This document shows positions 19,902-31,019 of a stretch of 64,000 nucleotides of DNA, piece after piece. The stretch covers positions 193,997,104 to 194,061,103 of the forward strand of contig CM070873.1 in NCBI GenBank assembly GCA_036365515.1. The letters run 5' to 3'. How positions within the stretch are numbered: the stretch's first letter is position 1; each line of letters begins with the position of its first letter. This DNA is from Torymus aiolomorphi (Eukaryota; Arthropoda; Insecta; Hymenoptera; Torymidae). The notes beneath the pieces are model-generated. The model searched no databases, was not told the DNA's origin, and worked only from the letters and a program-made list of their open reading frames with translations. The position numbers were made by a program, and so were the translations under genes.

Positions 19902-19909
19902 TATTCAAT
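19902..19909 (-). repeat. 5' copy of the target-site duplication of the jockey-like insertion
   Basis: Minus-strand ATTGAATA, matching 17752-17759. Excising the insertion plus one copy keeps pol in frame. Confidence 0.7.
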
Positions 19910-21246
19910 CCAACATTTTCCCCTTGAGTGCTAACACTCATACTATTTTTACAAGCTAAAATTTCCGAATTTTTCTTATTTTCTACTACAATACATTTAT
20001 TAACTTTACTTTGAAATTTAGCCCAATTTTTTACAAGAAGATCTTCACTAACTCTATTTTTCCAATTTTTATTTAACAAGTCCAAATACTGTTGAGATAC
20101 GCTATTTTTTAACGTTTGCTCTCTAAATAAATTATTTCCGAATATAATCCTGTTCACTTTTTCTTTCAAACTTTTATTTTTACAAAACTTAGTTCTCAAA
20201 TTTTGCTTTTTAGCTATTTTAACTAACCGGTTTTTAGTTTCACAATGCTTAACTTTCAAATCTTTATTTTTATCAATTTTTAAGTTTAAGCTTTTATTTT
20301 TACAAATTTCATTTTTCAATTTTCTAGTTTTTTCAAATTTCAAATTCAAATTTTTGTTTTTACAAATTTTATTTTTCAAATGACTAGCTTCTTCAAAGTT
20401 CAAATTCAAGTTTTTGCTTTTATCAATTTTATTTTCCGAATCGCTAGCTTTTTCAAAGTTCAAATTCAAAATTTTGCTTTTACAATTTTTACTTTCCAAA
20501 TTACTAATTTTTTCAAATTTCAAATTCAAATTTTTATTTTCATCAATTCCATTTTTTAAATCAATTTTTTCCAAAACGTGCACGGTACAAATTTCAAATG
20601 GGGCGATACTTTCAAGCGAAGAAAGACAAATATGTGAAATAATTTTCTCATGCGAAGCAGGTAAATCGCTATAAACGTTCTGAGTGCTACACTCGCCTAA
20701 AACAACACTGGATTTGTGCGACCGAGCAGTTGCAACGGGATTTTTCGCGTATCCGCGTCCGGAATTGCGCTCATCCCCCCACATCGTACCCTGCGTTACT
20801 TCCTTATGTCGTTCGGCTCGTGCCAAACTTACACTCTCTTTGTTTATTGGCCGCGCGATATCTACACTACTCGTGCACCGTAAACTGATTACGTGAGAAG
20901 CTATTTCCAAAAAATTTTCTTCATAATTAATTTTTGCCCCGTATTTTCTTAACATTTCGCTGCCGATTAACCCGTCCTCTTCAATAGGGAAATCGTCAGG
21001 AACCAAATGAAAATACAATGTTAAATCGCGGAAAATCAAGGGTATTTTCCCGCGCGAGTTAATTGATTCCTTAGTAATACCTTTAAGTTCAAGAATTTCG
21101 TTTTCAAAAACAATGGCCTTACTAGGTTTTTTACTAATTTTAAGCAACGACGGGCCTGCCCCCGTATCTAACATTAATTTGAGCGATACCTGATAATTTT
21201 CAAATGGCAATTCTATTACAGGTGACTTACTATTAATACTCAACAA
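19902..21246 (-). CDS. pol: Retroviral protease and Lys/Asn-rich repeat region (5' part of pol)
   Basis: The frame overlaps the end of gag in the -1 frame; no ATG is needed. The aspartic protease motif is LKLMLDTGAGPSLLKI and the flap/C-terminal DGLIGSEMLRKYGAKI is present, fitting a retropepsin of about 110 aa that processes Gag-Pol. After it come about 90 variable residues, then five near-identical 20-residue units rich in Lys, Asn, Leu and Glu (NLNLKFEK core). A further basic region follows until the frame reaches the jockey-like insertion at 19901. The repeat block is unusual between protease and RT. Confidence 0.85.
20250..20560 (-). repeat. 60-bp tandem repeat within the pol coding sequence
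   Basis: Units start near 20281, 20341, 20401, 20461 and 20521 with an exact 60-bp period (plus-strand core CAAATTCAAATTTTTG). Because the period is a multiple of three, it encodes 20-residue units without breaking the frame. Confidence 0.85.
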
Positions 21247-21266
21247 AATGGACTTTCGTGCAAATT

Positions 21267-22955
21267 TTAATTCTGATTTGTGTTTGATTGGTGTGGGCGC
21301 GTGCTTTCTGATTGCCCCCAGGTCGCGCCCTGTGCCGTGGGGCTGTTCGCGTTTCCCGCTTCACGTTGCAATTTTTCTCTACTTTTTCTTTCCAATATTT
21401 GGCATTCATTCTTCCAGTGTCCCTCTTTTTTACAATAATTGCAAATTTTAACAAAATTATTGATTTGATTCGATTGTGCCACTGCGGGACTGTGCGATCG
21501 CGGTCTATATTGATTTTGTGAGACTTTGGGCGTGGCTGGCCGCGCGCTAGCCAATGGGTTCGCGGCTGGTGCCGAGACGCGCGCTTGCGTAGCTACGGGC
21601 TTCGCCCATGTAGTCGGCTGTGTCGCGGGTTGCTGTGTACCCGGGGGTAACAATGATTTTAAAGTCCAACAGTTTTTCGCGATGTGATTTCTTTTGCCAC
21701 AATATTGACAAATTTCTGTCGGTTTATTTTGAACAATTTTAACTTCAGCTAATTCGGCCTTCAATTTATTATTTTCTTGATTTAATTTACTTTTACACGT
21801 TGGTTCGGTTTTCTCTAAATCTGTAACCTCACGCTCTATTTCTATTGCTTTTTCTACGGCTTCCTGAAAAGTTGCGGCCACCCCCATGCACCTCTTAATT
21901 TCCCAATCCATACCGCGTACAAAAAATTTTAATTTATCGGCTTCTACATTTTGTATGAACCCCGCATCATCCCTTTTTTCTCTTTTTGCGGCCTCTTTTA
22001 ATTCTATTGCGATACGCCTAACTCTGTTTGCAAATGTTATAATGTTTTCTTTTTCTCTTTGTCTGGCCGCGGCTAATTCCCCCATCAAGGTGTGATGTGT
22101 TTTATACGATCCGAAATTTGCCTCAAAATATTTAACTAGATCCGTCATGTTAAAAAAAACTATTTCCTCCATTGACTTTGCTGCTTCACCCGTTAGCCGT
22201 CGTCTAATTAATTTTACCAAGTCGGCTTCGTTTGCTGCCGGAATCATGCTAATGGCTTCTCTTAAACCGAATAAAAAGGTACTAAGTGGAATATTGCTAC
22301 CGTCAAATTTTGGTATGCAGTCTAGTGCATCTTTAATCGACAAATTTTTTAACGGAGTTAAAGTTGCATTTGGACGAAAAGAATTCATTGTTGTTGGCAG
22401 TGTTGTTCTAACATTCGTAACTAAAGGCGTACTGAGCCCCCTTCCCCCTACTACGTGTGGAGTATAATTTGCCGAATTTAATAAGTTTGTATCAAAATTC
22501 ACTTTATTTTGTGTATTATCCCCGTCTATTGTGTTTATTACCGTTTTATACTGCGTAACTTCACCGTCTTCAGTTAATTCTTGGTCGGATTTGACTAGAG
22601 CTGGAAGTTTTTCAGTAATCAAATGTTTATACACGCTCGAGATTGCTTCCATAATTTCAATAACACTAATATTGTGATGCATAAATTCACGTAAAATGTC
22701 TATCATAATTTCGTCTTGACAAATTTTTTCAACTAATGCCCTATCCACGGTTTCTGCGAGAGACAACTGCAACTTCTTAACATCCCGAATTCTTTCCGGC
22801 TTTATTTCCGATGCCGATTGATATCTAGCCCTTTGCACTGCTACTAACTCGTTGAGCGTAGCCGTTATTAATGTAGGTTCCTCTACACTAAGGTATTTCC
22901 GTAAAATCTCAGTTGCTTCTGAATTCCTAGCGACCGCACCGTTTGAAGCTGCCAT
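21267..22955 (-). CDS. gag: Retroviral Gag
   Basis: 562 aa from ATG at 22953-22955. The N-terminal half is helical. The capsid region includes IPKFDGSNIPLSTFLFGLRE and ENIITFANRVRRIAIELKEA. Two CCHC zinc knuckles lie at about residues 416-429 (CQYCGKRNHIAKNC) and 505-518 (CNYCKKEGHWKNEC), separated by a Pro/Ala/Gln-rich linker. It forms the capsid and binds genomic RNA. The leader to the LTR is about 120 bp. The stop overlaps the protease frame, which lies at -1. The frame is intact. Confidence 0.88.
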   Translation of the reverse strand: MAASNGAVARNSEATEILRKYLSVEEPTLITATLNELVAVQRARYQSASEIKPERIRDVKKLQLSLAETVDRALVEKICQDEIMIDILREFMHHNISVIEIMEAISSVYKHLITEKLPALVKSDQELTEDGEVTQYKTVINTIDGDNTQNKVNFDTNLLNSANYTPHVVGGRGLSTPLVTNVRTTLPTTMNSFRPNATLTPLKNLSIKDALDCIPKFDGSNIPLSTFLFGLREAISMIPAANEADLVKLIRRRLTGEAAKSMEEIVFFNMTDLVKYFEANFGSYKTHHTLMGELAAARQREKENIITFANRVRRIAIELKEAAKREKRDDAGFIQNVEADKLKFFVRGMDWEIKRCMGVAATFQEAVEKAIEIEREVTDLEKTEPTCKSKLNQENNKLKAELAEVKIVQNKPTEICQYCGKRNHIAKNCWTLKSLLPPGTQQPATQPTTWAKPVATQARVSAPAANPLASARPATPKVSQNQYRPRSHSPAVAQSNQINNFVKICNYCKKEGHWKNECQILERKSREKLQREAGNANSPTAQGATWGQSESTRPHQSNTNQN

Positions 22956-23074
22956 TTTAATAATTTATTTATATTTTACTTTTGAACGTAAGAAACGAAG
23001 AGAAAAAGAAAATTTTTATAACTGTGGTATGTATGTATATATAAAAAAAAAATTTTCATTATTTTCACTTTTAT

Positions 23075-23092
23075 CCCGGAGGTGGGCCCCCA
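23075..23092 (-). other. Primer-binding site of the retrovirus
   Basis: TGGGGGCCCACCTCCGGG starts two bases after the LTR end GTTACA. Its ends resemble the tRNA-Pro complement (TGGGGGC ... CCGGG) but the middle does not, so the tRNA is uncertain. Confidence 0.5.
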
Positions 23093-23094
23093 AT

Positions 23095-24198
23095 TGTAAC
23101 GTCCGTGTTACAATGTCGCGAAAACGATAAAGTTAACGCGATAAATGTTCCAGATTCGGTTTACGCCTACACGTAATAACCACGGGAGTAGGAACGCGTG
23201 AAAATAGTTAATCGGACAGGTAAATTAAACAATGATAATTCGCGATACTAATTAAGCGGCAAGCGACAGCGTTAGCGAACAATTAGAGTGACAGAGAAAG
23301 AGAAAGGATAGCGATCTTCAGAGTTACTTACTTTGGGGCGGTTGCGGTTGGCTCGTTCTCTCAGTTAGCCCTCGTCAGTCTCAGGACCCAAACGCAGCGG
23401 GCGATTCAAATGGCAGAAGGAGAGGATCGTAGAAATAAAGTAACACTCCAAAAATGCAATTATGTGATGTTTATTAATTGCATAAAGTTACGTTATAAAC
23501 TGTTACAAACTGATTGTAGTCGAGATATAATATCAACAACTATTCGCGAGACTACAATCAGAGAAGCTTGACAAATATTTTAAGTTAATTCCACACGAAA
23601 ATATTCTAAGTCAATTATACTCGAAATTATTCTAAGTAAATTCTACTCGAAATTATTCTAAGTAAATTCTGCTCGAAAATATTCTAAGTAAATTCTGCTC
23701 GAAAATATTCTAAGTCAGAATACAGAATGTCGGAAATTATTCTAAGTCCAATTGTTACAATTAAATAGTCGTCGGTCAAGGGCTTCGCCCTTCGAAACAA
23801 AAAGAACAAAAGCTTCTGCCTCGAGTGGAGGCGCGTCGCGACTTTTATACCCGCACATGTATCTAGGGCAGATGCAAAGGTAAGGGAGTGTAGGGTATCT
23901 CATCTTTTGCATGGGGTGGCAAGGACGCGGGTGGGGAACTCGGGTTCGAATGTGGCGCTGCCAAGGACAAGGGTTGGATCGATAGGCGGGACGAATACGG
24001 GTAAGGTAGGATTCGTTATCATGCGAACTGTGGCTGTCGCAGGTAACCCAGTTGCTACTAGGTGGCGTTACTGACAGGAAATAGGACTCATGGTAACATG
24101 AAGGAAAAGAGGTTGTAGGGTGGTAAGGATAGATGGTAGCATGAGTGTCCAAAGTAGCGGTCAGTCGTGCTCGACGTGACAGCGACGACTAACAGACA
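23095..24198 (-). repeat. Candidate 5' LTR of the retrovirus (outer boundary uncertain)
   Basis: The inner end (…GTTACA at 23095) is fixed by the adjoining primer-binding site. TATAAAAG at 23841-23848 (minus) and AATAAA at 23470-23475 (minus) give a U3-R-U5 layout of about 350, 365 and 355 bp if U3 starts TGTCTGTTAG near 24198. An alternative start is TGTAAC at 23759, but it would leave the TATA box outside. No partner LTR is visible to confirm. Confidence 0.5.
23590..23745 (+). repeat. 26-bp tandem repeats in the LTR
   Basis: About six units of the type GAAATTATTCTAAGTAAATT plus CTACTC or CTGCTC, between the presumed cap site and poly(A) signal. Confidence 0.75.
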
Positions 24199-24505
24199 AG
24201 TACAAACATGAAAATTTGTGGTTAGAACTTTGCTATCATGGACTATCTTGGAATGATGGTGATTATGACTATACTGAAATTGGGACAATTCTTCAAGATT
24301 CATTAAATGCTAAAACAATTTTCGTGATTGGTGAAATAAAAAAGTTGTGGTTAGAACGTTTTAATTTTAATGTTACTGATATCAACGAAATGAACTATCC
24401 ATCTTTCGATTATCCAAGATCAGTGGCTATGTACTAACCATAATGGAGCGTGCAAAACTATTTGTGTAGGTGTGGAATCCTCTGATTCCAGAACACCCAC
24501 AGCTT
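24199..24505 (+). other. Coding-like remnant between the retrovirus LTR and the copia element
   Basis: The plus frame at 24216-24437 reads YDYTEIGTILQDSLNAKTI, then GEIKKLWLERFNFNVTDI and MNYPSFDYP, which has the composition of a real protein fragment. I recall similar fragments in hypothetical insect transposon proteins but cannot name the family. No start or flanking context remains. Confidence 0.3.
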
Positions 24506-25749
24506 ATCTATTTGTGTGCCGCGCGAGATGTGTGTGTGACTCGCGCTTACGATGATGGGTGCGTGTTCATAGCTGGCGCGGTGTCGCGTTATAGCTTCTT
24601 ATGTGATAGCACGCGAGGCTGAGAGAAGGTGTGATATCGGTGAGTTTTGTAGTTCTTTCCACACGCTAAAACGTAAGTGCGTATATGCGTTCTGTCCGGA
24701 TTTATACAGCATGTATAATATAGCGTTCTCAAAGAATGTCTGATGTGACAGTCGCGCGGCTTAATAAATACGGCGAGTGTGTATAGGTGAGGGAATTATG
24801 TTAACCGCCGACCCGTGCGGTCTCGCTGGTCTGTATGTACGCGTAGCTCGCTACGCGCATGCGCGGATACTTGTGCCTTGCCGATCCTGACACAGTCTAT
24901 TTGAATTGGCACGGATTAAAGCTGTTTTAGTCACGTACACACATACACGCTAATTTTACATTAAAATCAAATTTGATGAAAAGATGCCTATGGTGAGAAA
25001 AATAAAATGCTAGGAAGATGCGTACAATGAGAAAAATTAAATGAGATCGATCTTGGCGAGTTTGGAATTTTGAAAAATAAAATCAATTGATTGAACTAAA
25101 CTAAGGCTTAAACATTTCAGCGAGCGGTGTGCTGCTGGATTTATGAGCGTATCTGACGCATACTTTCAAGCTAGATGAAATACATGCTGATAATGATGTT
25201 ACCTCAGAAGTCAATTAAGGGTCGCTGACTCTTACACCATTCTCAGGAAATGTCTATGAGAGTGGTAAGTTTCTTAAGATGAGTTTCGACGAGTTAAGGA
25301 GAGAATTTGATTATTCTGACTAAAGAATAAGATATGCATGCATGCTACAAAATGTGCAAATGTCATCATAGGCGGTATATAATTACATATTTGAAAATTT
25401 GCATTTAAGTTTTACTTATTTTAAATGCATCCTATAGATTCCGCGTTGAGTTGGGAGTGAGTGCTTGTGTTCGGTATCTCATAACCGGCTCTCCTAGGGT
25501 AGGCATGGAAGAGGTCTTGTGTTCAGATCATTGTGTGCCTACTCGTCTTGAATTCAGCCATACTTGTGTTCGGTCAACTGATTTCTTGACACCTTATTTT
25601 TGATGTACGGCTAAATGTATATATTTATAAATGATAAGCCTGGATTACATAATTTTTGTGTATTATACAGGAAAAAGGATGCTTAACCTAAGTCAGTGGG
25701 ATGGCCTGTTGAACAGGTGAGAAGAGGAAACGCTATCGTATAAACCACT

Positions 25750-27525
25750 AAATATGCCAAAAATAAGACTGGAATCTCTTACCTTAACTATCGAGGACGA
25801 GATAACAGATGACGGACAATTTGGCAAAGTTGAGTAGTCAAAACGGAGAGTTGACAGATGAGAAGGCTGGTGAGAAAGATGAGGAAGCAACAGGCTGTGA
25901 GAATAACAGAGATGAGAAAAACGATGAGGGAAGAGTAAACATTCCTGACAGTTTACTCCGGAAGTTTGAAACTGCTCATAAAGCACGTAAGTAGGTGAAC
26001 CTTTGCCAAATATTATAAGCAACAAAGTAAGTCAAGGTGGGTGATTTGATTAGTACTGTGAACGAATTCTGCCTTGTCTCAACCAATACTATAGAGTATT
26101 TTAATAACACAATGAAGAAAGACAATAATAAATTCGAATTTAACACGAGAGGAAGAGAGAGGGGGAGAGAGAGAGAGGAGAGAATCAGAATAAACAATTC
26201 GTCAATCAAATGACAACGATCCGAGAGGATTGTGCCCTCCAAATCACTTAAGTCAGTAAAAGGGTAAATGACCTGACTACCATCCAGAATAATATGGATT
26301 ATGCGGGCATGGATGATGATGAGGATGACAAAGATGAGGAAAATGAAACTGAGAACGGTGAGGTAAGCAGTCAGAATTAAAATTAATAATTAATTAATTC
26401 TTAATTTAATAATAATGGGAAGGATGATAAAGATGAGGAAAATGAAACTGAGAACGGTGAGGTGACCAATCATCAGACGTTGATAAATTGTCTAGCGATT
26501 TAAATTACGGTGAGATGATTCGGCTTTAAATCAGGATAATGGACGGAATTGTTTGTCTAAAATCGTAAATGATTTAATTAAATTAGATATCGTAAATAAA
26601 GGGATGAATGTTAAATGGGATTACAAATTAAATAAGAATACAACATTTGAACACTTCTATGATTATCTTCCTTCAGAGCTGAGATCCACTGGACTGCTGC
26701 ATGTTGTTGATAAGAAAGTAACCTCTAATGTGACAGAAGAGAAACTATTAGAGGAGCAGAGATTTAAAGTACGCATAATTTCGATGAATCATTTGGATTC
26801 GCACTAGCATTCTAAAGAGATGCATTTGCAAAATTCCGACGAGATTTTAGAAAAATTAAAACAGCTAAAAGGGTCCGAAATGAATGGAACCTTATACGCC
26901 GTACGAAAGAATTATATAACATGCAGTATATGATTGGAATAATGAGCGCTATGGAATTCTGCGAAAATTTGTAGATATCATTAGAGACTATGAAAACTCT
27001 TCTGGCGCGGTGTATGCCTGAAGACGAAAAAAGAGACGCGTTTTATAACGCAGTTATGGTATCGGTGCCTAGCGTTACGATTGACTTCATATAGGTATAA
27101 AAGAACTTTCTATTTAAAAGGTAATAGAATATCTTATGATGAGTTAAAACCCTATTGCTATACAAGATGAGACAGAAAGAAAGCAGGTGAGAGGAAGACC
27201 TAGTACATCAGGTGAGTAGCCACAGGCGAGATCGGAAAATTATGCAAAGATTGAAAATGTCAGATGATATAAATGGCAGAGCCAACTGCACATTGGCATT
27301 AATTGTTCAAATAAGGGCAAAGTTGTTAAGTGCTATAGTTGCACCCGAGTTGGGAAGCACAAGGCGTGCAAGTGTCCCCATCCACTGGCGAGACGTAATG
27401 ACAACAGATAAGGAAGTCGATCACGAGGAAATGCCAGGTACACCAATTCAAATAATATTCGAGGATTTACTCAAAATGGTCGCGGGCGAGGTTAAAGAGC
27501 AAATCTGAGTAGAAGGACTCAGATA
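25750..27525 (+). pseudogene. Copia gag remnant (copy 1)
   Basis: Broken Gag. An acidic N-terminal segment (25809-25994, with VNIPDSLLR) is followed by a capsid-like stretch (26553-26960, with FEHFYDYLPSEL and EILEKLKQLKGSEMNGTLY) and a CCHC knuckle near 27300-27380 readable as CYSCTRVGKHKACKC in one frame. These are typical copia Gag features. At least four frame changes separate them. The first segment is also present in copy 2 (61687-61947). Confidence 0.7.
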
Positions 27526-27722
27526 ATGAGAAAAGAGGTCAGTATGGAGGCGGAGTTCGAAGAGGCCTTTACAACAGAAAAACTATGAGAATACCGATGG
27601 AGAACAGTCTCATAGGTAAGCTAATAAATCTGTCGAGAAAAATGCCAACAAAGGTGAGTTTGATTCTCACATTTCAATAATTACGAACTATACACTAGAC
27701 GTCTGTATGTCTCTGATGAAAG

Positions 27723-30700
27723 CCCATTAAATCCTGAGCCGAATCTCGGCTAAATAGCATCAAACGAACTATTGGATTGGTGGCATAGCCGAAAAAATAC
27801 CCCTGTTTTTTCTTTCATCATTTGCAATTGTTTATAAAAAATTATTTCAACAAATAGATAAAAAAATTGTAATTTTGAAAAACTAAAAGCGGTAATCAAT
27901 TCTACGGAAAAAATCATGAAGAAAACCTTAGTGACGTTTTTCTGTCAGACTTCAAATTATTAGCGTGAAAATGGTATAAAGAAATACAAATTGAGGAAAT
28001 CTAAATTTGAACAGTGTTATAGTTGGAAGATTCAAAACCGGGCATAGTGTATTTATGTATACCGTATGTAAATATACTATATCTATATTTATACCGTATA
28101 AATAATTATATTATATCTATATATAAATATCCATAAGGCAATCTTCCGGGATTTTCGGTGATTTTCTTAGGGTCTACCTACAATGGAAGCTGTGCCATAT
28201 ATTGAGAAAACATTATAAACATTGTAGAATGAGCCTGACTAAAGAAATAATGACCCTCAGGTTATTGACTTTCGCAGGTGGCCTGCGGCGCCCGCTTTTG
28301 CGGAAGAAAATTACGGAAAAACTACTAAAGAAATCAAATTCATATTGTGTGACAGTTAGCTTTAGTGAGCCTGGAAGCTTGCCTTACGGATAGAAGTTTT
28401 CTGGGACGTCCCAGATAAATGCGAAAATCCCAGAAGCATTCATTACGTGTATGGATCCGTCCCAGATACTTGCCTTCCAGATAAATATATACCGTATAAA
28501 TAGATACACTATATCTATCTTTATTTTACGTATAGATATACTAATCAATTAGTATTGATGGTTATATTTGTTTTCATTTATTCTACTTATTCAAAATGTC
28601 TTGATTTTCAGAAATTATTCTGTACATCTAAAATCAATATAGCACTTTTATTCGAAAAAACTATACAGCAATAGAATTTTTATATATTTTTTTTCGATTT
28701 ACATATTAGCATCATCCCGTGTCTCTGCTCTTTTGAGGCACCCCGGTAAAAAATTTTAAGGCGAAGAGTTGCCGATTTACTCGTTTTAGTTGACGATGAT
28801 GATGTTGATTGCGATCAATACATTGATATAGCACTCTTACCTTCTGACGACGATAGTTCTGATGGAGACTCTCTTCACGATCCAGATGAAGATATCCTAT
28901 CTTGTGAACTTCCTGCGGATTCTTACGAACATGTAAGGAGTTCTTACACAAGTACGCAAACATTATTAGAGCCTAATATGTTTATGATTGGCAGAATTAT
29001 GCTTACAATGCTAGCTCTGTTGAAAGTACTGACGATTATACTAGTTGCTTCAATAATAGTTCCATTTTATCATTTTATAATAAAAACTCATTAGAATTAT
29101 TTGAATTATTTTTTTCAAGTGCGTTAAAAAACCATATTATTGAAGCAACTTCAGAAAATAATTTCGAACTTAGTATGATTGATTTTGAAAGATTTCTTGT
29201 CATTATTATGATTACTATTTTCAACTCCAGAAAAAGTCAGCGTGATTATTGGTGAAATAATCGGCTTCTACAATGCTCTGTGATCAAAGAACTCTTAACA
29301 AGAGATAAATTTAGAAATAAAAAAATACATAAGACTTTACAAGTTGCAAGACAAAGATAAAAATGATAAGGTATGGAAAATTAGGTGTTTGTATGACTTA
29401 TTCCGATCAAATTGTATGCAATTCAGGTTTTTTGATTACACTTTATCTATTGATGAAATAATGGTGAAATATTTTGGAAGGTTTAGTATAAAACAGTGTA
29501 TCAGAAACAAACCGATCAGATTTGGAATAAATTTGTGGGCACTATGTTCTTCTAATGGATATTTATATGATCTTGACATCTAGACAGGCAAATCTGGTAC
29601 TGATGCGCGTAATCCATCAGTTTCTGTATGTTTAAGATGAAGAGTGGTAATCGAACTACTCAAAAAGAAGAGCTCAGCAAATACCATGTATATTTTGATA
29701 ATTTCTTTTCTTCTTCCGATTTGATGATGCATTTAAAAAAAAATGGGCTATCAACAACTGGAACAATTCGACAGAATCGTGTAAAACTAAAAATCGATAT
29801 GCCAAAAAAATCAGAACGAGGAACTACCATTTCCGTTCATGAAACTAATTCTAATTTGAATTAATTTTTTTGATTAATTAATTAATTTGAATGAATACAT
29901 AACTGTCATGGACTCTAAGTCAGTGTCAGTCCTATCAACATATAGAGATGAACCAAAAGTTGAAATGCAGAGATGGCATGAAAAGTCTAAAAAATCCATT
30001 CTTTTTCCATATGCATTTTCTATGTATAATAAAAATATGGGAGAAGTCGATCTTCATGATCAAGATTGTAATGCTTTGATGCCTTCAATTCGAAGTAAAA
30101 AGTGTCACATGGTGACTTTTTTACGACTAATTCAAGCATCTTTAGCTAATGCTACAATCATTTATAATAAACTTCATACTGATGATAAAAAAGGTTCTAA
30201 AGATGTCGTACAAGAGGTATGTGAATATTATACTGAAAATTTCTCCAATATAGAGCGATCTAGACGACAACACACGACTTCTTCATTACCGGATGAACAT
30301 GAGATGAAGATAGGGCTACGTAGAAGATGTAACATACCGATGTATTTTGTGAGGACTCATAAATTTTGCTCTAAATGTAAAAAATATCTGCGCAAAAGTC
30401 ACGAAAATGGTCACTCATAATTTCACCTATGCCTCTGATAATGAATTTGTTTACCATTTTTACACTAACAATTTGAAGTCTGACAAAAAAACGTCACTAA
30501 GATTTTCTTCATGATTTTTCCCGTAGAATCGATTGCCGCATTTAGTTTTTCAAAATTACAAATTTTGTATCTATTTGTTTAAATAATTTTTTATAAACAA
30601 TTGCAAATAATAACAGAAATGACAAGGGTACTTTTTTGTTCAGCTATGCCACCAATCCAATAGTTAGTTTGATACTATCTAGCCTAGATTCGGCTCAGGA

Positions 30701-30994
30701 TTTGACGAAGTCAGCTGTGCCTATGAGGATGCATTTGTTTATACCATTTTTACACTAACAATTTGAAGTCTGATAAAAAACCTCAGTAAGGTTTCCGTTA
30801 TGATTTTTCCCGTAGAATCGATTGCCGCTTTTAGTTTTTCAAAATTACAAATTTTTTATCTATTTGTTTAAATAATTTTTTATAAACAATTGCAAATGAT
30901 AAAAGAAAAAACACGGGTACTTTTCCGGCTATGCCACCAATCCAACAGTTAGTTTGATGCTATCTAGCCTAGATTCGGCTCATGATTTAATGGG
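27723..30994 (+). mobile_element. Degenerate piggyBac-type DNA transposon nested in copia copy 1
   Basis: Long terminal inverted repeats begin CCCATTAAATC on the left and end GATTTAATGGG on the right, followed by TTAA (30995-30998), the piggyBac arrangement. The inverted repeat extends roughly 260 bp inward. The left TTAA is not preserved (AAAG). The right end is duplicated: 30447-30712 and 30744-30990 are near copies. A broken transposase lies between. Confidence 0.8.
28760..30420 (+). pseudogene. piggyBac transposase pseudogene
   Basis: An acidic N-terminus (PSDDDSSDGDSLHDPDED) is followed by the DDE_Tnp_1_7 core: SIDEIMVKYFGR (first Asp), KPIRFGINLWALCSSNGY with YDLDI (second Asp), and MGEVDLHDQ (third Asp). 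A basic Cys-containing C-terminus follows (CSKCKKYLR). Several stops and frameshifts break it, e.g. TAG at 29581 just after the second Asp and a frame change near 29640. It would have catalysed cut-and-paste at TTAA; now inactive. Confidence 0.88.
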
Positions 30995-31019
30995 TTAATA
31001 TCCAGAAATAATAAATGCT

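Larger units (their letters stand above)
1116..24198 (-). mobile_element. Large Ty3/gypsy-type endogenous retrovirus with two envelope genes and accessory ORFs (composite with nested insertions)
   Basis: Minus-strand order is LTR candidate, primer-binding site, gag (two CCHC knuckles), protease (DTGA), RT, RNase H, HHCC/DDE integrase, chuvirus-G-like glycoprotein, Gag-CA-like small ORF, two Cys-rich ORFs and baculovirus-F-like envelope. Two younger insertions (1329-7880 and 17760-19901) interrupt it. Subtracting them and their target duplications leaves about 13.3 kb between the LTR and the end of the F-type gene. Gag and pol are in different frames related by a -1 shift, as is common in Ty3/gypsy. 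Gag and the enzymatic domains are intact by eye, but the copy is inactivated by the insertions and by a stop in the G-like gene. The 3' LTR is not visible in the window. Confidence 0.85.

Noticed and set aside
23095..23759. Shorter 665-bp LTR model with TGTAAC/GTTACA ends
   Set aside because: Attractive ends, but the TATA box at 23841-23848 would lie outside; kept only as an alternative.
23930..23960. tRNA or SINE B-box (GGTTCGAAT)
   Set aside because: No A-box or cloverleaf around it; lies in the LTR candidate.
27730..30986. piggyBac ends placed at the inner TTAA pair
   Set aside because: Both inner TTAA sites lie within the inverted repeat, and the outer GGG-TTAA on the right fits the canonical layout better.
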